Source: Arthrobacter sp. SLBN-100 (GTDB lineage Bacteria; Actinomycetota; Actinomycetes; Actinomycetales; Micrococcaceae). From it: 64,000 bases of DNA. Below, in pieces: positions 7,985 through 19,135 of this stretch (positions within the stretch are counted from its first letter, which is position 1; every line of letters begins with the position of its first letter). The notes under the pieces were generated by a model, which did no database searches, was not told the origin of the DNA, and was given only the letters and a program-made list of their open reading frames with translations. The translations under genes were made by a program, and so were the position numbers. Where the stretch lies: NCBI RefSeq assembly GCF_006715305.1, contig NZ_VFMY01000001.1, forward strand, positions 4,402,001 through 4,466,000, read 5' to 3'.

Positions 7985-8109
7985 TATCCGCCGTGAGGGG
8001 CCAGGACCTGGCGACCTTCACCGCCCAGGTCCTGATCTCCCCGACGGGGCCGACGGCCGAGCAAACGAAGGAGCAGCTCATCGCCCTGGTGCGCGGCATC
8101 GAATTCTGA
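7978..8109 (+). pseudogene. Displaced C-terminus of the lipoprotein (other frame)
   Basis: From about 7978 to the TGA at 8107-8109 the frame shifted relative to the lipoprotein reads VLISAVRGQDLATF and ends TKEQLIALVRGIEF. This aligns with the first-copy segment VVLTAVRGNETLEM and its C-terminal helix. A one-base loss (or two-base gain) between about 7927 and 7980 would rejoin them. It is either a real frameshift mutation, a sequence error or a recoding site. Confidence 0.6.
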
Positions 8110-8178
8110 TGCCGCGCCGGTGGCTCTGACTGGGCTCAACCTCACAGCGGGGACGTGCCGGGGAAACGGACGGAGCGG

Positions 8179-9731
8179 TCAGGCAGCAGCCGCCTGGAAG
8201 TGTTTTTCGATGAGCCCTTTGATGTCCTCGTGGCAGCCGCCGCAGCCGGTGCCGGCGCGGGTGGCCTTGGAAACTTCGCCCACGGTGGAGCAGCCTTCTT
8301 CCACAGCGCCCCGGATTGTTGCCCCGCTGACTCCGGCGCAGCGGCAGACGGTGCCCTGCGGATCGGCCGCCACGCCGGGAAGTTGGTCGGGCCCATCCAG
8401 CCTCAACAGCAGCGACCTGTCCGCGGGCAGCTCGGCGCCGCGCTCGAAAAGGCCCACCAGTTCGGCGGCAGTGCGTGGCATACCCACGGCTACCAGGCCT
8501 TCCAGGACCCCGCCCCGGGTTGTCATCTTCACATAGCGGCCGTGCTCCGGATCCGCCCACTGCGCAATCTGCAGGCGTGGCCGCCCGTTCACTGCGCCGG
8601 CCGTGAGGATCTCCTCGTCCCATGGCTCGGCAGCGTTGTTTCCGGCCACTGCCATGTTCATGCCGCGTGCCTTCAGGACGATGACGCCGGCCTGCTCGGC
8701 GGGCAGCTCAGGCAGCAGGCCGGCGTCCTCCTCGGCGCCGGCCGCGAGCAGGGTCAGGTATTCGGCCAGCCATTCGGCCTGGCGCCAGCCCGGCCCCACC
8801 AGCCCGGACGGACCCTTGGCGTTCCGGCACCGGGCGCAATCCGGTTCGGGGCAGCGAACTTCGGCGCAGTCGCCGATGGCGAAGATATGCGGTTCATGGT
8901 GCGCCCGCAGCCGGTGGTCCACCAGGATCCCGCTGGACGTGGAGAGCCCGCAGCCTTCGGCCAGTTCGGTGCGCGGGCGGACACCACACGAGATGACCAG
9001 GAGGTCGCCGTCAATCGCTGATCCGTCGTCGAGCAGCAATGCCGAGAACCCGCCGTCGGCCGCGTTGTGCTCCACCCCGGTGGAGCGCGCGTTGCCGGCC
9101 ATCCGGACGCCACAGCGGCGCAGGCTGGCGGCGAGGACGGCGCCGCCGCCGCGGTCGATGTTGCGGCCCAGGGGGTGCGGCCCGTTGTGGACCACCGTGA
9201 CGGTTGCGCCTTCTTCCGCTGCGGCCAGGGCCGCCTCCAGGCCCAGGACACCGCCGCCCAGGACCACCACCCGCTTGCCGCCCTCCACAGCGCTGCGCAG
9301 CACGTCCGCGTCACGCAGGTCCCGAAGGGCTGTGACGCCGGCCGGGAGGACCGGCGACGTAGGGTCCGGGTTGATGCCGGTCAGGTTGGGAATCACGGGA
9401 CGCGATCCGGTGGCGAACACCAGGCGGTCGTAGCGGGCCACGGAGCCGTCGGAGAGGAGGACCTGCTGCCTGGCCCGGTCCACGCGGCGGACGCGGACGC
9501 CCAGCCGGACGTCCACGCTTTCCGCGGCCAGGGCGTCAGCATCGGAGAGCGCCAGGGCATCGGCGGTGGTCCGCCCTACGCCCAGATCGGCGACAAGCAC
9601 CCGGTTGTAGGCCGCTTCCGCTTCCGCGCCCACCACCGTCAGGTTCACATGGCCGTTCCGGACGGCAGGCAGGAGCTCATCAACCAGCCGGGCGGCCACC
9701 GGGCCGAATCCCACAATGACAATCTGCTCGC

Positions 9732-9735
<4 letters not shown>
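8179..9735 (-). CDS. nasB: NasB-like FAD-dependent oxidoreductase with C-terminal BFD-type [2Fe-2S] domain
   Basis: The 518-residue protein combines an FAD-binding domain (VIVGFGPVAARL at residue 5), an NAD(P)-binding domain (VVLGGGVLGLEAALAAA), the FAD motif FAIGDCAE, and a C-terminal bacterioferritin-associated-ferredoxin-like domain with CRC...CGGC spacing. This resembles the N-terminal half of NirB and the electron-donor subunit of assimilatory nitrate reductases. After GDC there is an added segment with four Cys (counting GDC's: C-x5-C-x4-C-x2-C). The ATG overlaps the stop of nasC (ATGA), so translation is coupled. It likely passes electrons from NAD(P)H to NasC. Confidence 0.85.
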
Positions 9736-11945
<2,210 letters not shown>

Positions 11946-11946
11946 G

Positions 11947-13422
11947 TTAGACGTGTCCCATCGCGTTTCGGTTGGCGTTGCGGATGTAGCAGAACCAGCA
12001 GACGGCCAGCATCAGGACGTACGCTCCGACGAAGCCGTAGAAGGCCGGGGTGTAGGAGCCGCTGGCAGTGTTGGAGGCGTTCAGTACCTGCGGGATCACG
12101 AACCCGCCGTAGGCGCCGATGGCCGAGATCAGGCCGAGCGCCGAGGAAGCCAGGCGCTGGGTGGCCACCGAGTTTGCCCCCTTGCGTGCCGCGCGGCTGG
12201 AGGTGGCAAAGATGACCGGGATCATGCGGTACGTGGCGCCGTTTCCGAAGCCGCTGGCAGTGAAAAGCATCAGGAAGAGGACCAGGAAGAGCCAGAAGTT
12301 CTTCAGCGGCAGGGTCCAGATCATGGTGAGGGTGATGACGGCCATGGAAGCGAAAGCGGTCACGGTCATCCGGGCGCCGCCCATGCGGTCCGCCATGCGT
12401 CCGCCGTAGGGCCGGGCCAGGGAGCCCACCAGCGGGCCGAGGAAGGCCAGGGACAGCGCCACGGTGCCCACTCCGATGGAGGAGAAGGCGGGGAAGTAGT
12501 CCTTGATCAGCTTCGGGAACACGCCGGCGAAGCCGATGAAGGAGCCGAACGTGCCGATGTACAGCAGGGCCATGATCCACAGGTGCGGTTCCTTCAGCGC
12601 TGCCACTGAACCGGCGATGTCACCTTTGGCACTGGTGAGGTTGTCCATGTACTTGAAGGCGCCAAAGGCTGCCAGCAGGATGAACGGGACCCACATCCAG
12701 CCCGCCAGCGGAAGGTTGACGGTGCCCGCGGCGAGCAGGGTGATGGCAATGGGCACGGCGAGCTGTGCGACGGCGGCGCCCATGTTTCCACCGGCGGCGT
12801 TCAGGCCCAGGGCCCAGCCCTTTTCACGGGCAGGGTAGAAGAACGTGATGTTCGCCATGGAGCTGGCGAAGTTGCCGCCGCCGAAGCCTGCGAGGGCAGC
12901 GACGAGGAGCATGACGCCGAACGGCGTTTCCGGGTTGGAGACGCAGAGCGCCAGTCCGGTGGTGGGGATCAGGAGCAGCAGCGCGGACACGATGGTCCAG
13001 TTCCGGCCGCCGAAGCGGGGAACCATAAAGGTGTAGGGGATGCGCAGGGTGGCACCCACCAGGCTGGGCATGGAGATCAGCCAGAAGATTTCAGAGGTGG
13101 AGAAGGTGAAGCCTGCCGCGGGCAGCTGGACCACCACAATGGACCAGAGCTGCCACACAACGAAACCGAGGAATTCGGCGAAGATTGACCAGTTGAGGTT
13201 GCGGCGGGCGATGGTGCGGCCGCCGGATTCCCACTGCTCCTTGTTCTCGGCATCCCAATTGGCGATCCAGCGGCCGGGGCGGAAGTCAAGGGCGGGGGCA
13301 TCGGTGGTGCGGGTAGAGCCGGGCTGTGCGCTGGCGGATGCGGCGGCGGTTCCGGGCCTTGCAGTGGGGTCAAGATCAAGGGAATTGCCGGGGCCGGCAT
13401 CAGCGGTGCGGTCAACAGTCAC
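11947..13422 (-). CDS. narK: Nitrate/nitrite transporter of the major facilitator superfamily
   Basis: The 491-residue protein has twelve probable membrane helices and the NNP-family glycine-rich signatures (FGGGNFASSMANITFFYP around residue 180, and a second near 400 with ASSALGLISAIGAYGGF). The first 75 residues are a soluble, Ala/Pro-rich extension before the family core, which starts at the RWIANWDAENKEQWES motif. The GTG start has a near-ideal GAAGGAGG 7 nt upstream. First gene of the narK-nasC-nasB operon; imports nitrate for reduction. Confidence 0.93.
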   Translation of the reverse strand: MTVDRTADAGPGNSLDLDPTARPGTAAASASAQPGSTRTTDAPALDFRPGRWIANWDAENKEQWESGGRTIARRNLNWSIFAEFLGFVVWQLWSIVVVQLPAAGFTFSTSEIFWLISMPSLVGATLRIPYTFMVPRFGGRNWTIVSALLLLIPTTGLALCVSNPETPFGVMLLVAALAGFGGGNFASSMANITFFYPAREKGWALGLNAAGGNMGAAVAQLAVPIAITLLAAGTVNLPLAGWMWVPFILLAAFGAFKYMDNLTSAKGDIAGSVAALKEPHLWIMALLYIGTFGSFIGFAGVFPKLIKDYFPAFSSIGVGTVALSLAFLGPLVGSLARPYGGRMADRMGGARMTVTAFASMAVITLTMIWTLPLKNFWLFLVLFLMLFTASGFGNGATYRMIPVIFATSSRAARKGANSVATQRLASSALGLISAIGAYGGFVIPQVLNASNTASGSYTPAFYGFVGAYVLMLAVCWFCYIRNANRNAMGHV

Positions 13423-13698
13423 GGGGTACCTCCTTCGGGGGATGTTGTTCCTCCAAGGTAGGTAAGGCGCGTTTCACGGACCGACGCCGTGTGTTAACGG
13501 GCTGTGACATTTGCCTATCGGAGCCTCTTGGGGACCGTTAGGCTTGGTGGAGCCGTCAAAAATGAGACGCATGGCACAGGTCCGGATAGTGGACCTTTCG
13601 TCCATTGACTGGACTGCGGGAACTAAGATTGAACTCTAACTATTTCGAGCCGGACCCCCTGTGCGCGGTCCGCCAGGTTCTCATGAAAGCGTTTACCT
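13423..13698. promoter_or_regulatory. Divergent promoter region, narK versus MHS transporter
   Basis: This 276-bp gap must hold promoters for both genes. On the narK side only a partial GlnR-like arrangement is seen (GAAAC at 13475-13471 with TTAAC 17 nt further upstream, the middle element poor). On the plus strand TTGACT near 13605 and TAAGAT near 13624 could be promoter elements but are too close (about 13 nt) for a standard pair. Confidence 0.35.
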
Positions 13699-15111
13699 AT
13701 GTCTTCCACCGATACCTCCACGGTGCCCGGATCCCCGCGGCCGGTGAACTCGCGCGGCCGCGTGATTGTTGCCAGCCTGATCGGCACCACGGTTGAGTTC
13801 TACGACTTCTATGTTTATGCCACTGCGGCGGTGCTGGTATTCCCGCAGCTGTTCTTCCCCAGCGCCAACGAAACCACGCAGCTCCTGAGCTCCTTCGCCG
13901 TCTTCGGCGTAGCGTTTATCGCCCGCCCGCTGGGGTCCATCGTTTTTGGCCACTTCGGCGACAAGTTCGGCCGCAAGGGCACCCTGGTGGCTTCGCTGCT
14001 GACCATGGGAATCGCCACCTTCCTCATCGGCTGCCTGCCCACCGCCCTGGTGCCCGGCTGGGGGTTCTGGGCTCCGGCCCTGCTCGTGGTGATGCGCTTT
14101 GCCCAGGGCCTGGCGCTGGGTGGTGAATGGAGCGGTGCCGCCCTGCTGGCCACCGAGAACGCACCGGCCAACAAGCGCGCCATCTATGGCACGTTCCCGC
14201 AGCTGGGTGCACCGATCGGCTTCATCATCGCCAACGTGATCTTCCTGGTGGCCAACTACACCCTGTCCCCGGCTGACTTCCAGGCCTGGGGCTGGCGCGT
14301 GCCGTTCCTGCTCAGTGCAGTCATGGTCATCATTGGCCTTTACGTCCGCCTCAAGCTGATTGAGACCCCCGCGTTCACCAAGGTGCTCGAGTCCAACGAA
14401 GTGGCCAAGCTGCCCCTGGGCCGGGTGTTCAAGACCAGCTGGCGCCAGCTGATCTTGGGCACGTTCATCATGCTCGCCACCTACGTGCTCTTCTACCTGA
14501 TGACCACCTTCACCCTGACCTACGGCACCCGCGCCTCCAGCCTGGACGCTGCGAAGGCCGCGGCCGAAAAGGCCGGGAAGCCGATGACCGAGGCAGCCGC
14601 AGCAGGCTTTGTTCCCGGCCTGGGCTACACCCGCAACGACTTCCTCTGGATGTTGATTGCCGGCGTCGTCTTCTTCGGCATCTTCACGCTGGTCTCCGGA
14701 CCGCTGGCCGAGAAGTACGGCCGGCGCAAGATGCTCATCGCCGTTACCGCCGGCATCTTCGTCTTCGGCCTGCTGTTCGTTCCGCTGTTCAGCGGCGGAT
14801 TCGTCGGCACCATGGCCCTGCTCGTCATCGGCTTCTCCCTGATGGGCCTGACGTTCGGGCCCATGGGCGCGCTGCTGCCTGAGCTGTTCCCCACCAACGT
14901 CCGCTACACCGGGTCTGCCGTGAGCTACAACTTCTCCAGCATCCTGGGTGCTGCGGTGGCACCATTCATTGCCGTGGCGCTGTGGGAGCTCGCTGACGGC
15001 AGTCCGGTGCTGGTGGGTGTGTACCTGACCGCCATGTCCGTGCTGACCCTCATCGCACTGTTCGTCAGCAAGGAAACCCGCGACCTGGACTACGAGAACA
15101 ACGTGGCCTGA
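13699..15111 (+). CDS. MFS transporter, metabolite:H+ symporter (MHS) family
   Basis: The 470-residue, twelve-helix protein shows MHS hallmarks: GTTVEFYDFYVYATAA in helix 1, GSIVFGHFGDKFGRKGTLV in loop 2-3, and the RFAQGLALGGEWSGAALL segment in helix 4. The family includes KgtP, ShiA and ProP, importing dicarboxylates, shikimate, osmolytes or similar by proton symport; the substrate cannot be named from sequence. It is divergent from narK and ends at a strong hairpin, so it is probably monocistronic. Confidence 0.88.
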   Translation: MSSTDTSTVPGSPRPVNSRGRVIVASLIGTTVEFYDFYVYATAAVLVFPQLFFPSANETTQLLSSFAVFGVAFIARPLGSIVFGHFGDKFGRKGTLVASLLTMGIATFLIGCLPTALVPGWGFWAPALLVVMRFAQGLALGGEWSGAALLATENAPANKRAIYGTFPQLGAPIGFIIANVIFLVANYTLSPADFQAWGWRVPFLLSAVMVIIGLYVRLKLIETPAFTKVLESNEVAKLPLGRVFKTSWRQLILGTFIMLATYVLFYLMTTFTLTYGTRASSLDAAKAAAEKAGKPMTEAAAAGFVPGLGYTRNDFLWMLIAGVVFFGIFTLVSGPLAEKYGRRKMLIAVTAGIFVFGLLFVPLFSGGFVGTMALLVIGFSLMGLTFGPMGALLPELFPTNVRYTGSAVSYNFSSILGAAVAPFIAVALWELADGSPVLVGVYLTAMSVLTLIALFVSKETRDLDYENNVA

Positions 15112-15150
15112 CACTGCATCCTGCGCGTTCCAGCCCGGTTTGTGGCTGCG

Positions 15151-15193
15151 GTGCCCGGCACGATCCCCGTACCTGCGGGGACTGTGCCGGGCA
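15151..15193 (+). terminator. Terminator hairpin after the MHS transporter
   Basis: GCCCGGCAC pairs with GTGCCGGGC, with an inner CCCCG/CGGGG stem and a short loop, followed by ATTTCGTT. It lies 40 nt after the stop codon. Confidence 0.8.
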
Positions 15194-15250
15194 TTTCGTT
15201 GTCCGGGCAGCAGCAACCGGGCAGGAACGTTCGACGGCGGGCTGCCGCGG

Positions 15251-15982
15251 CTACGTGGCGTAGCGGGCCACGAAGTTCTTGAGGATGTTCATCGGTTCCG
15301 TGACCGCGAACTGGCGGGCGTTCGCCATCAGCTCTTCGGCGGACTCGGGTGGGAAGTAGCCCGCGTGCCGGTAAATGTCGATGCGGGTGCAGAGGCCTTC
15401 GGCGTCCAGCTCGGGGTGGAACTGGGTGGCATACAGGTTTTGCCGGATGCGGAACATCTGGACGGGGCAGGCCGCTGACCGGGCCAGCAGCACGGCATGC
15501 CGCGGCAGCGCCGTACAGGCTTCCTTGTGGCCCGTGAAGGCGGTGAACCGCCGTGGCATCCCGGCGAGTACCGGATCCTCCAGGCCGGCGTCCGTCAGCT
15601 CAATCTCCGCGGCGCCCAGCGGCTCGCCGTAGGTCCTGTCGATCACGGCGCCCTGATGCGTGCCCAGCGTCCCCACCCCGTAGCAGGCGCCCAGGAACGG
15701 GAAGTCCCGGGCCACCAGCTCGTCCAGGAGCCCGGACAGCTCACGTTCCACGCGGTGCTGTGCAGGAGTCTTGTGCTCCGGCGGGTCGCTGGACGTGAAC
15801 GGGCTGCCGCCGACGATGACCCCCGAATACCCGGACAGATCGAGTTCGGGCAGGGGAGCGGCTTCCAGCCTGACGCGCCGCAGTCCGGAAGGTTCCAGGC
15901 CGCCGTACCTCAGGTAGGCGGCATATTCGTCCTCGGCTGCGGCGTCTTCGGCCCTGGACGCCAGGAGCAGGAAAGGCAGCAT
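15251..15982 (-). CDS. Class I glutamine amidotransferase (GMP-synthase-like domain)
   Basis: The 243-residue single-domain protein has the GATase1 triad: nucleophile Cys in FLGACYGVGTLG, His and Glu in ATQFHPELD. The oxyanion region VIVGGSPF is also present. Free-standing proteins of this kind are often annotated as GMP synthase-like glutaminases or gamma-glutamyl-compound hydrolases; the acceptor is unknown. The family usually has LGxCxGxQ; here the residues after Cys are YGVGTLG, so the Gln is replaced. No clear ribosome site precedes the ATG. Confidence 0.8.
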   Translation of the reverse strand: MLPFLLLASRAEDAAAEDEYAAYLRYGGLEPSGLRRVRLEAAPLPELDLSGYSGVIVGGSPFTSSDPPEHKTPAQHRVERELSGLLDELVARDFPFLGACYGVGTLGTHQGAVIDRTYGEPLGAAEIELTDAGLEDPVLAGMPRRFTAFTGHKEACTALPRHAVLLARSAACPVQMFRIRQNLYATQFHPELDAEGLCTRIDIYRHAGYFPPESAEELMANARQFAVTEPMNILKNFVARYAT

Positions 15983-16050
15983 GTGCTAAGTGTGCCTTTT
16001 CCGCCCCGGCCTGTCAGCCTCCAGCTGAGCCTGTCAGCCTGTCAGCTGCT

Positions 16051-16090
16051 GGCGGGCTGGCTCAGGGAGCGGCGGGCTGGCTCAGCGAAC
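16051..16090. repeat. 20-bp tandem duplication at the 3' end of the SnoaL-like gene
   Basis: GGCGGGCTGGCTCAGGGAGC is followed directly by a copy with two mismatches. The duplication repeats the Ser-Gln-Pro-Ala coding end and moves the stop codon, giving a slightly variable C-terminus. Confidence 0.7.
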
Positions 16091-16502
16091 GGCGCGACTG
16101 GGGACGGGCAGCAGGGTCTGCGTGCCGGTGCACCAGTTTCCAGTACCCTTCCTCGCGGCGGAAGACGCTGGTGACCCGAAGGGCAAATTCCTCGGGGACG
16201 GCGGCATCGTCCAGGCGCGCGCGAAAATGTTCCGTTTCCACCAGATAGGCGGTGTCACGGGCCGTGTAGGAGGTGACCGTGTCAAACCCCAGCATCTGGC
16301 CGTCCTGGAACTGCCGTGCCGCCTGGTCCAGCCGGGCTTCCACCTGCGCCCACCCGCGGGCGATGCCGCCAAAAGGATTGGCGAGGGTCACGTCGTCGAG
16401 CCGGGAGTACAGCTCCTTGACGGGTTCCGGGTTGCCCCGGGTGATTTCGGGGACGGCAAGGTGGTAGCGGTCCACTTCTTCTTCAAAACTCGGTGCGAGC
16501 AC
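16062..16502 (-). CDS. SnoaL/NTF2-like domain protein (DUF3225/DUF4440 type)
   Basis: The 146-residue protein fits the NTF2 cone fold: an N-terminal helix with YHLAVPEITRGNPEPVKELYSR, then beta strands ending VTSVFRREEGYWKLVHRHAD, a typical end of SnoaL-like ketosteroid-isomerase relatives. The GTG start has GGAGG 6 nt upstream. It begins 16 nt after the carboxylase alpha gene and is probably cotranscribed with it. The catalytic role is not predictable. Confidence 0.75.
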   Translation of the reverse strand: MLAPSFEEEVDRYHLAVPEITRGNPEPVKELYSRLDDVTLANPFGGIARGWAQVEARLDQAARQFQDGQMLGFDTVTSYTARDTAYLVETEHFRARLDDAAVPEEFALRVTSVFRREEGYWKLVHRHADPAARPQSRRSLSQPAAP

Positions 16503-16518
16503 GAGGGGCCTCCGGGCG

Positions 16519-18333
16519 CTAGTCTTCGATGGTGGCGATGACGGCGCCCGCGGACACCGTTTCGCCGGCTGCTGCGGTGAGGCCGGTGATGGTTCCGGAG
16601 CGGTGAGCGGTCAGCGGCTGCTCCATCTTCATCGCTTCGAGGACCACCACGAGGTCGCCCTCCGCCACCACGTCGCCGTCGGTAACGGCGACCTTGACGA
16701 TGGTGCCCTGCATGGGTGAGGCCAGAGCGTTGCCGGTGGCCGCGGCCGTCCCGCCCAAGCGGGAGCGCTTCTTCGACTTGCCCGGTTTGGCCGGAGCGCC
16801 CGCGCCGGTGGTTCCCACGGAACCGAGCGATGCGGGGAGTACCACCTCGAGACGTTTGCCGCCCACCTCAACTACTACGCGCTGCCGGTCCTCGGCAAAG
16901 CTGTCGGTGCCGGCACCGCCGTCGGGGGTCCAGGCCGGGAGGTTGTTGACGAACTCGGTCTCGATCCAGCGGGTGTGGACCCGGAACGGGCCTTCGGCCG
17001 GCGCGAATGCGGGATCCGAAACCACTGCGAGATCGAACGGGATCACGGTGGGTATGCCCTCGACCACCATTTCCTCGAGGGCGCGGCGGGCCCGCTGCAG
17101 GGCTTGCCGGCGGCTGGCTCCGGTGACGATGAGTTTGGAGAGCATGGAATCGAAGTTGCCGCTGATGACGTCACCCTGCTCCACGCCCGAGTCGATGCGG
17201 ACGCCGGGGCCGGTGGGGTTTTTCAGCACCCGGAGAGTGCCGGGGGCGGGCAGGAAGTTCCGGCCCGGGTCTTCGCCGGTGATGCGGAATTCGATGGAGT
17301 GCCCGCGTACTTCGGGGTCGTCGTAGCCGAGTTCCTCGCCGCGTGCCAGCCGGAACTGTTCGCGGACCAGGTCGATGCCGGTGACTTCCTCGGAGACACA
17401 GTGCTCCACCTGCAGGCGGGTGTTGACCTCGAGGAAGGAGATAGTGCCGTCCTGGCCGACGAGGAATTCGCAGGTGCCGGCGCCGAGGTAGCCGGCCTCT
17501 TTCAGGATGGCCTTGGAGGACTCGTAGAGGCGGCGGTTCTGGTCTTCCGTGAGGAAGGGGGCGGGGGCTTCTTCCACCAGTTTCTGGTTGCGGCGCTGCA
17601 GTGAGCAGTCCCGGGTGGAGACCACCACAACGTTGCCGTGGGCATCCGCCAAGCACTGGGTCTCCACGTGGCGGGGCGCATCCAGGAACCGCTCGATGAA
17701 GCATTCGCCGCGCCCAAAAGCAGCGGTAGCTTCACGGACGGCGGATTCGAAGAGTTCGGGAATTTCGTCGCGGGTGCGGGCGACCTTGATGCCGCGGCCA
17801 CCGCCGCCGAAGGCGGCCTTGATGGCCACGGGCAGTCCGTGCCGGTCCACGAAGTCGAGGATTTCCTCGGCGGATTCAACCGGGTCGGCGGTGCCGGGAA
17901 CGAGGGGTGCGCCGACTTTTTCGGCGATGTGCCTGGCCTGGACTTTGTCGCCAAGGGCCGAGATGGCTTCGGGTGAGGGGCCGATCCATGTGATGCCGGC
18001 TTCAATCACGCGGGCCGCGAACTGGGCGTTCTCGGCCAGGAACCCGTAACCGGGGTGGATGGCGTCGGCGCCTGACTGGCGGGCGGCGTCGATGATCTTG
18101 TCCATCACCAGGTAGGACTCGGCGGCGGTGTTCCCGCCCAGCGCGAAGGCCTCGTCAGCAAGGCGGACGTGGAGGGCATCCCGGTCAGCGTCAGCGTAGA
18201 CGGCCACCGAGGCGATGCCTTCGTCACGGGCGGCGCGGATGATGCGCACGGCGATTTCACCGCGGTTGGCGATCAGCACCTTTGTGAGGGTCGACTGCGG
18301 GGGATGTGCGGACTGCTCCAAATTTGCTGACAA
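16519..18333 (-). CDS. accA3: Acyl-CoA carboxylase alpha subunit (biotin carboxylase plus biotin carrier)
   Basis: The 604-residue protein has an N-terminal biotin carboxylase domain ([16 protein letters not shown] at residue 20, ATP-grasp [10 protein letters not shown], catalytic [10 protein letters not shown]), a BC C-terminal domain, an Ala/Pro/Lys linker and a C-terminal carrier domain with the biotinylation site EAMKMEQ (about 35 residues from the end). It carboxylates biotin with bicarbonate and ATP for the beta subunits, supplying malonyl- or methylmalonyl-CoA. The start is TTG at 18333, with AAGGAG 7 nt upstream. A TTGTAG-N5-CTACAA palindrome upstream is shared with the beta-subunit gene. 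Confidence 0.95.
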   Translation of the reverse strand: MSANLEQSAHPPQSTLTKVLIANRGEIAVRIIRAARDEGIASVAVYADADRDALHVRLADEAFALGGNTAAESYLVMDKIIDAARQSGADAIHPGYGFLAENAQFAARVIEAGITWIGPSPEAISALGDKVQARHIAEKVGAPLVPGTADPVESAEEILDFVDRHGLPVAIKAAFGGGGRGIKVARTRDEIPELFESAVREATAAFGRGECFIERFLDAPRHVETQCLADAHGNVVVVSTRDCSLQRRNQKLVEEAPAPFLTEDQNRRLYESSKAILKEAGYLGAGTCEFLVGQDGTISFLEVNTRLQVEHCVSEEVTGIDLVREQFRLARGEELGYDDPEVRGHSIEFRITGEDPGRNFLPAPGTLRVLKNPTGPGVRIDSGVEQGDVISGNFDSMLSKLIVTGASRRQALQRARRALEEMVVEGIPTVIPFDLAVVSDPAFAPAEGPFRVHTRWIETEFVNNLPAWTPDGGAGTDSFAEDRQRVVVEVGGKRLEVVLPASLGSVGTTGAGAPAKPGKSKKRSRLGGTAAATGNALASPMQGTIVKVAVTDGDVVAEGDLVVVLEAMKMEQPLTAHRSGTITGLTAAAGETVSAGAVIATIED

Positions 18334-18424
18334 GGCGTCTCCTTCTTTCCTTCAGGGAGCCTAGCGCGGTTTTGAGGGTTCCGCCGATATTACTTGCGGA
18401 TTCCGCGTGTAAAGCGCCAAGGCT

Positions 18425-18441
18425 TTGTAGGGAAGCTACAA
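18425..18441. promoter_or_regulatory. Palindrome upstream of the carboxylase alpha gene (shared operator, copy 1)
   Basis: On the minus strand TTGTAG-CTTCC-CTACAA has perfect 6-bp arms. The same 16-base core with only spacer changes occurs before the beta-subunit gene at 28626-28641. A TTTACA / TAATAT promoter candidate lies between it and the TTG start. Confidence 0.6.
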
Positions 18442-18462
18442 GACCCACCGAAATCGGGTCCT

Positions 18463-19107
18463 TTAGGAGGCTCCCCAGAGTTCGGTGATCCGGACCTGCG
18501 CGTGGGCCAGCAGACCCCGCAGCGCGGACACGGAAAGTCCGACGACGGTGTGCGGGTCGCCGTCGATCTTGCGGATGAAGGCGCCGCCCAGGCCGTCGAT
18601 GGTGAAGGAGCCGGCGCAGTGCAGCGGCTCACCCGTGGCAATGTACGCGTCGATCTCCGCCGCGTCCATCTCCAGGAAGGAAACCTCTGCCGAGGCCACC
18701 GTCCCCAGGGTGGCGCCCGTGCCCGGCGCCGCATCGCCGTCGGGGTCGGTATCGCGGCAATCCACCAGCCAGTGGCCGGTATGCAGCACACCGGTGTTGC
18801 CGCTCATCCGCAGCATGCGTTCCCGGGCGACGGCGGCAGTGTACGGCTTCCCGTGCGCCTCGCCGTCGAACTCGAAGACGGAGTCGCATCCGAGCACCAG
18901 CGCACCCTCGGCTTCCGGCAGGGCCGCGACTGCCTCGGCCTTGGCGCGTGCCAGCAGCAGGGCGGTGTCATGCGGGTCGGTGACGCCGTACCGCGCCTGG
19001 ACGGCGTCCTCGTCAACGTCCGATACAAGGACGGTATGGCGGATGCCGGCCTCGGTGAGGAGCTTGGTGCGGGCGGGGGACTGGGAGGCAAGAATCAGGC
19101 GGACCAC
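18463..19107 (-). CDS. maf: Maf-family nucleotide pyrophosphatase
   Basis: The 214-residue Maf/Ham1-fold protein begins with LILASQSPARTKLL (the SxSPxR signature) and carries the acidic triad region with LVLGCDSVFEFDGEAHGKP. Such enzymes hydrolyse non-canonical or regular NTPs (dTTP/UTP/CTP) to monophosphates as a housekeeping step. GTG at 19107 lies 6 nt after TAGGCT, consistent with leaderless transcription; GGAG falls too close to serve well as a ribosome site. In mycobacteria a maf gene also lies between carboxylase genes. Confidence 0.92.
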   Translation of the reverse strand: MVRLILASQSPARTKLLTEAGIRHTVLVSDVDEDAVQARYGVTDPHDTALLLARAKAEAVAALPEAEGALVLGCDSVFEFDGEAHGKPYTAAVARERMLRMSGNTGVLHTGHWLVDCRDTDPDGDAAPGTGATLGTVASAEVSFLEMDAAEIDAYIATGEPLHCAGSFTIDGLGGAFIRKIDGDPHTVVGLSVSALRGLLAHAQVRITELWGAS

Positions 19108-19135
19108 GGCTCCAGCCTAATTGACCGGCTCCGGC

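Noticed and set aside
13693..15216. 507-codon minus-strand frame over the MHS transporter
   Set aside because: Antisense to a clear transporter gene; composition (His/Gln/Gly/Glu-rich) is typical of a complementary-strand artefact.
18425..18441. BirA operator before the carboxylase gene
   Set aside because: Known BirA operators have longer arms separated by about 15 bp, and the BirA here lacks a DNA-binding domain.
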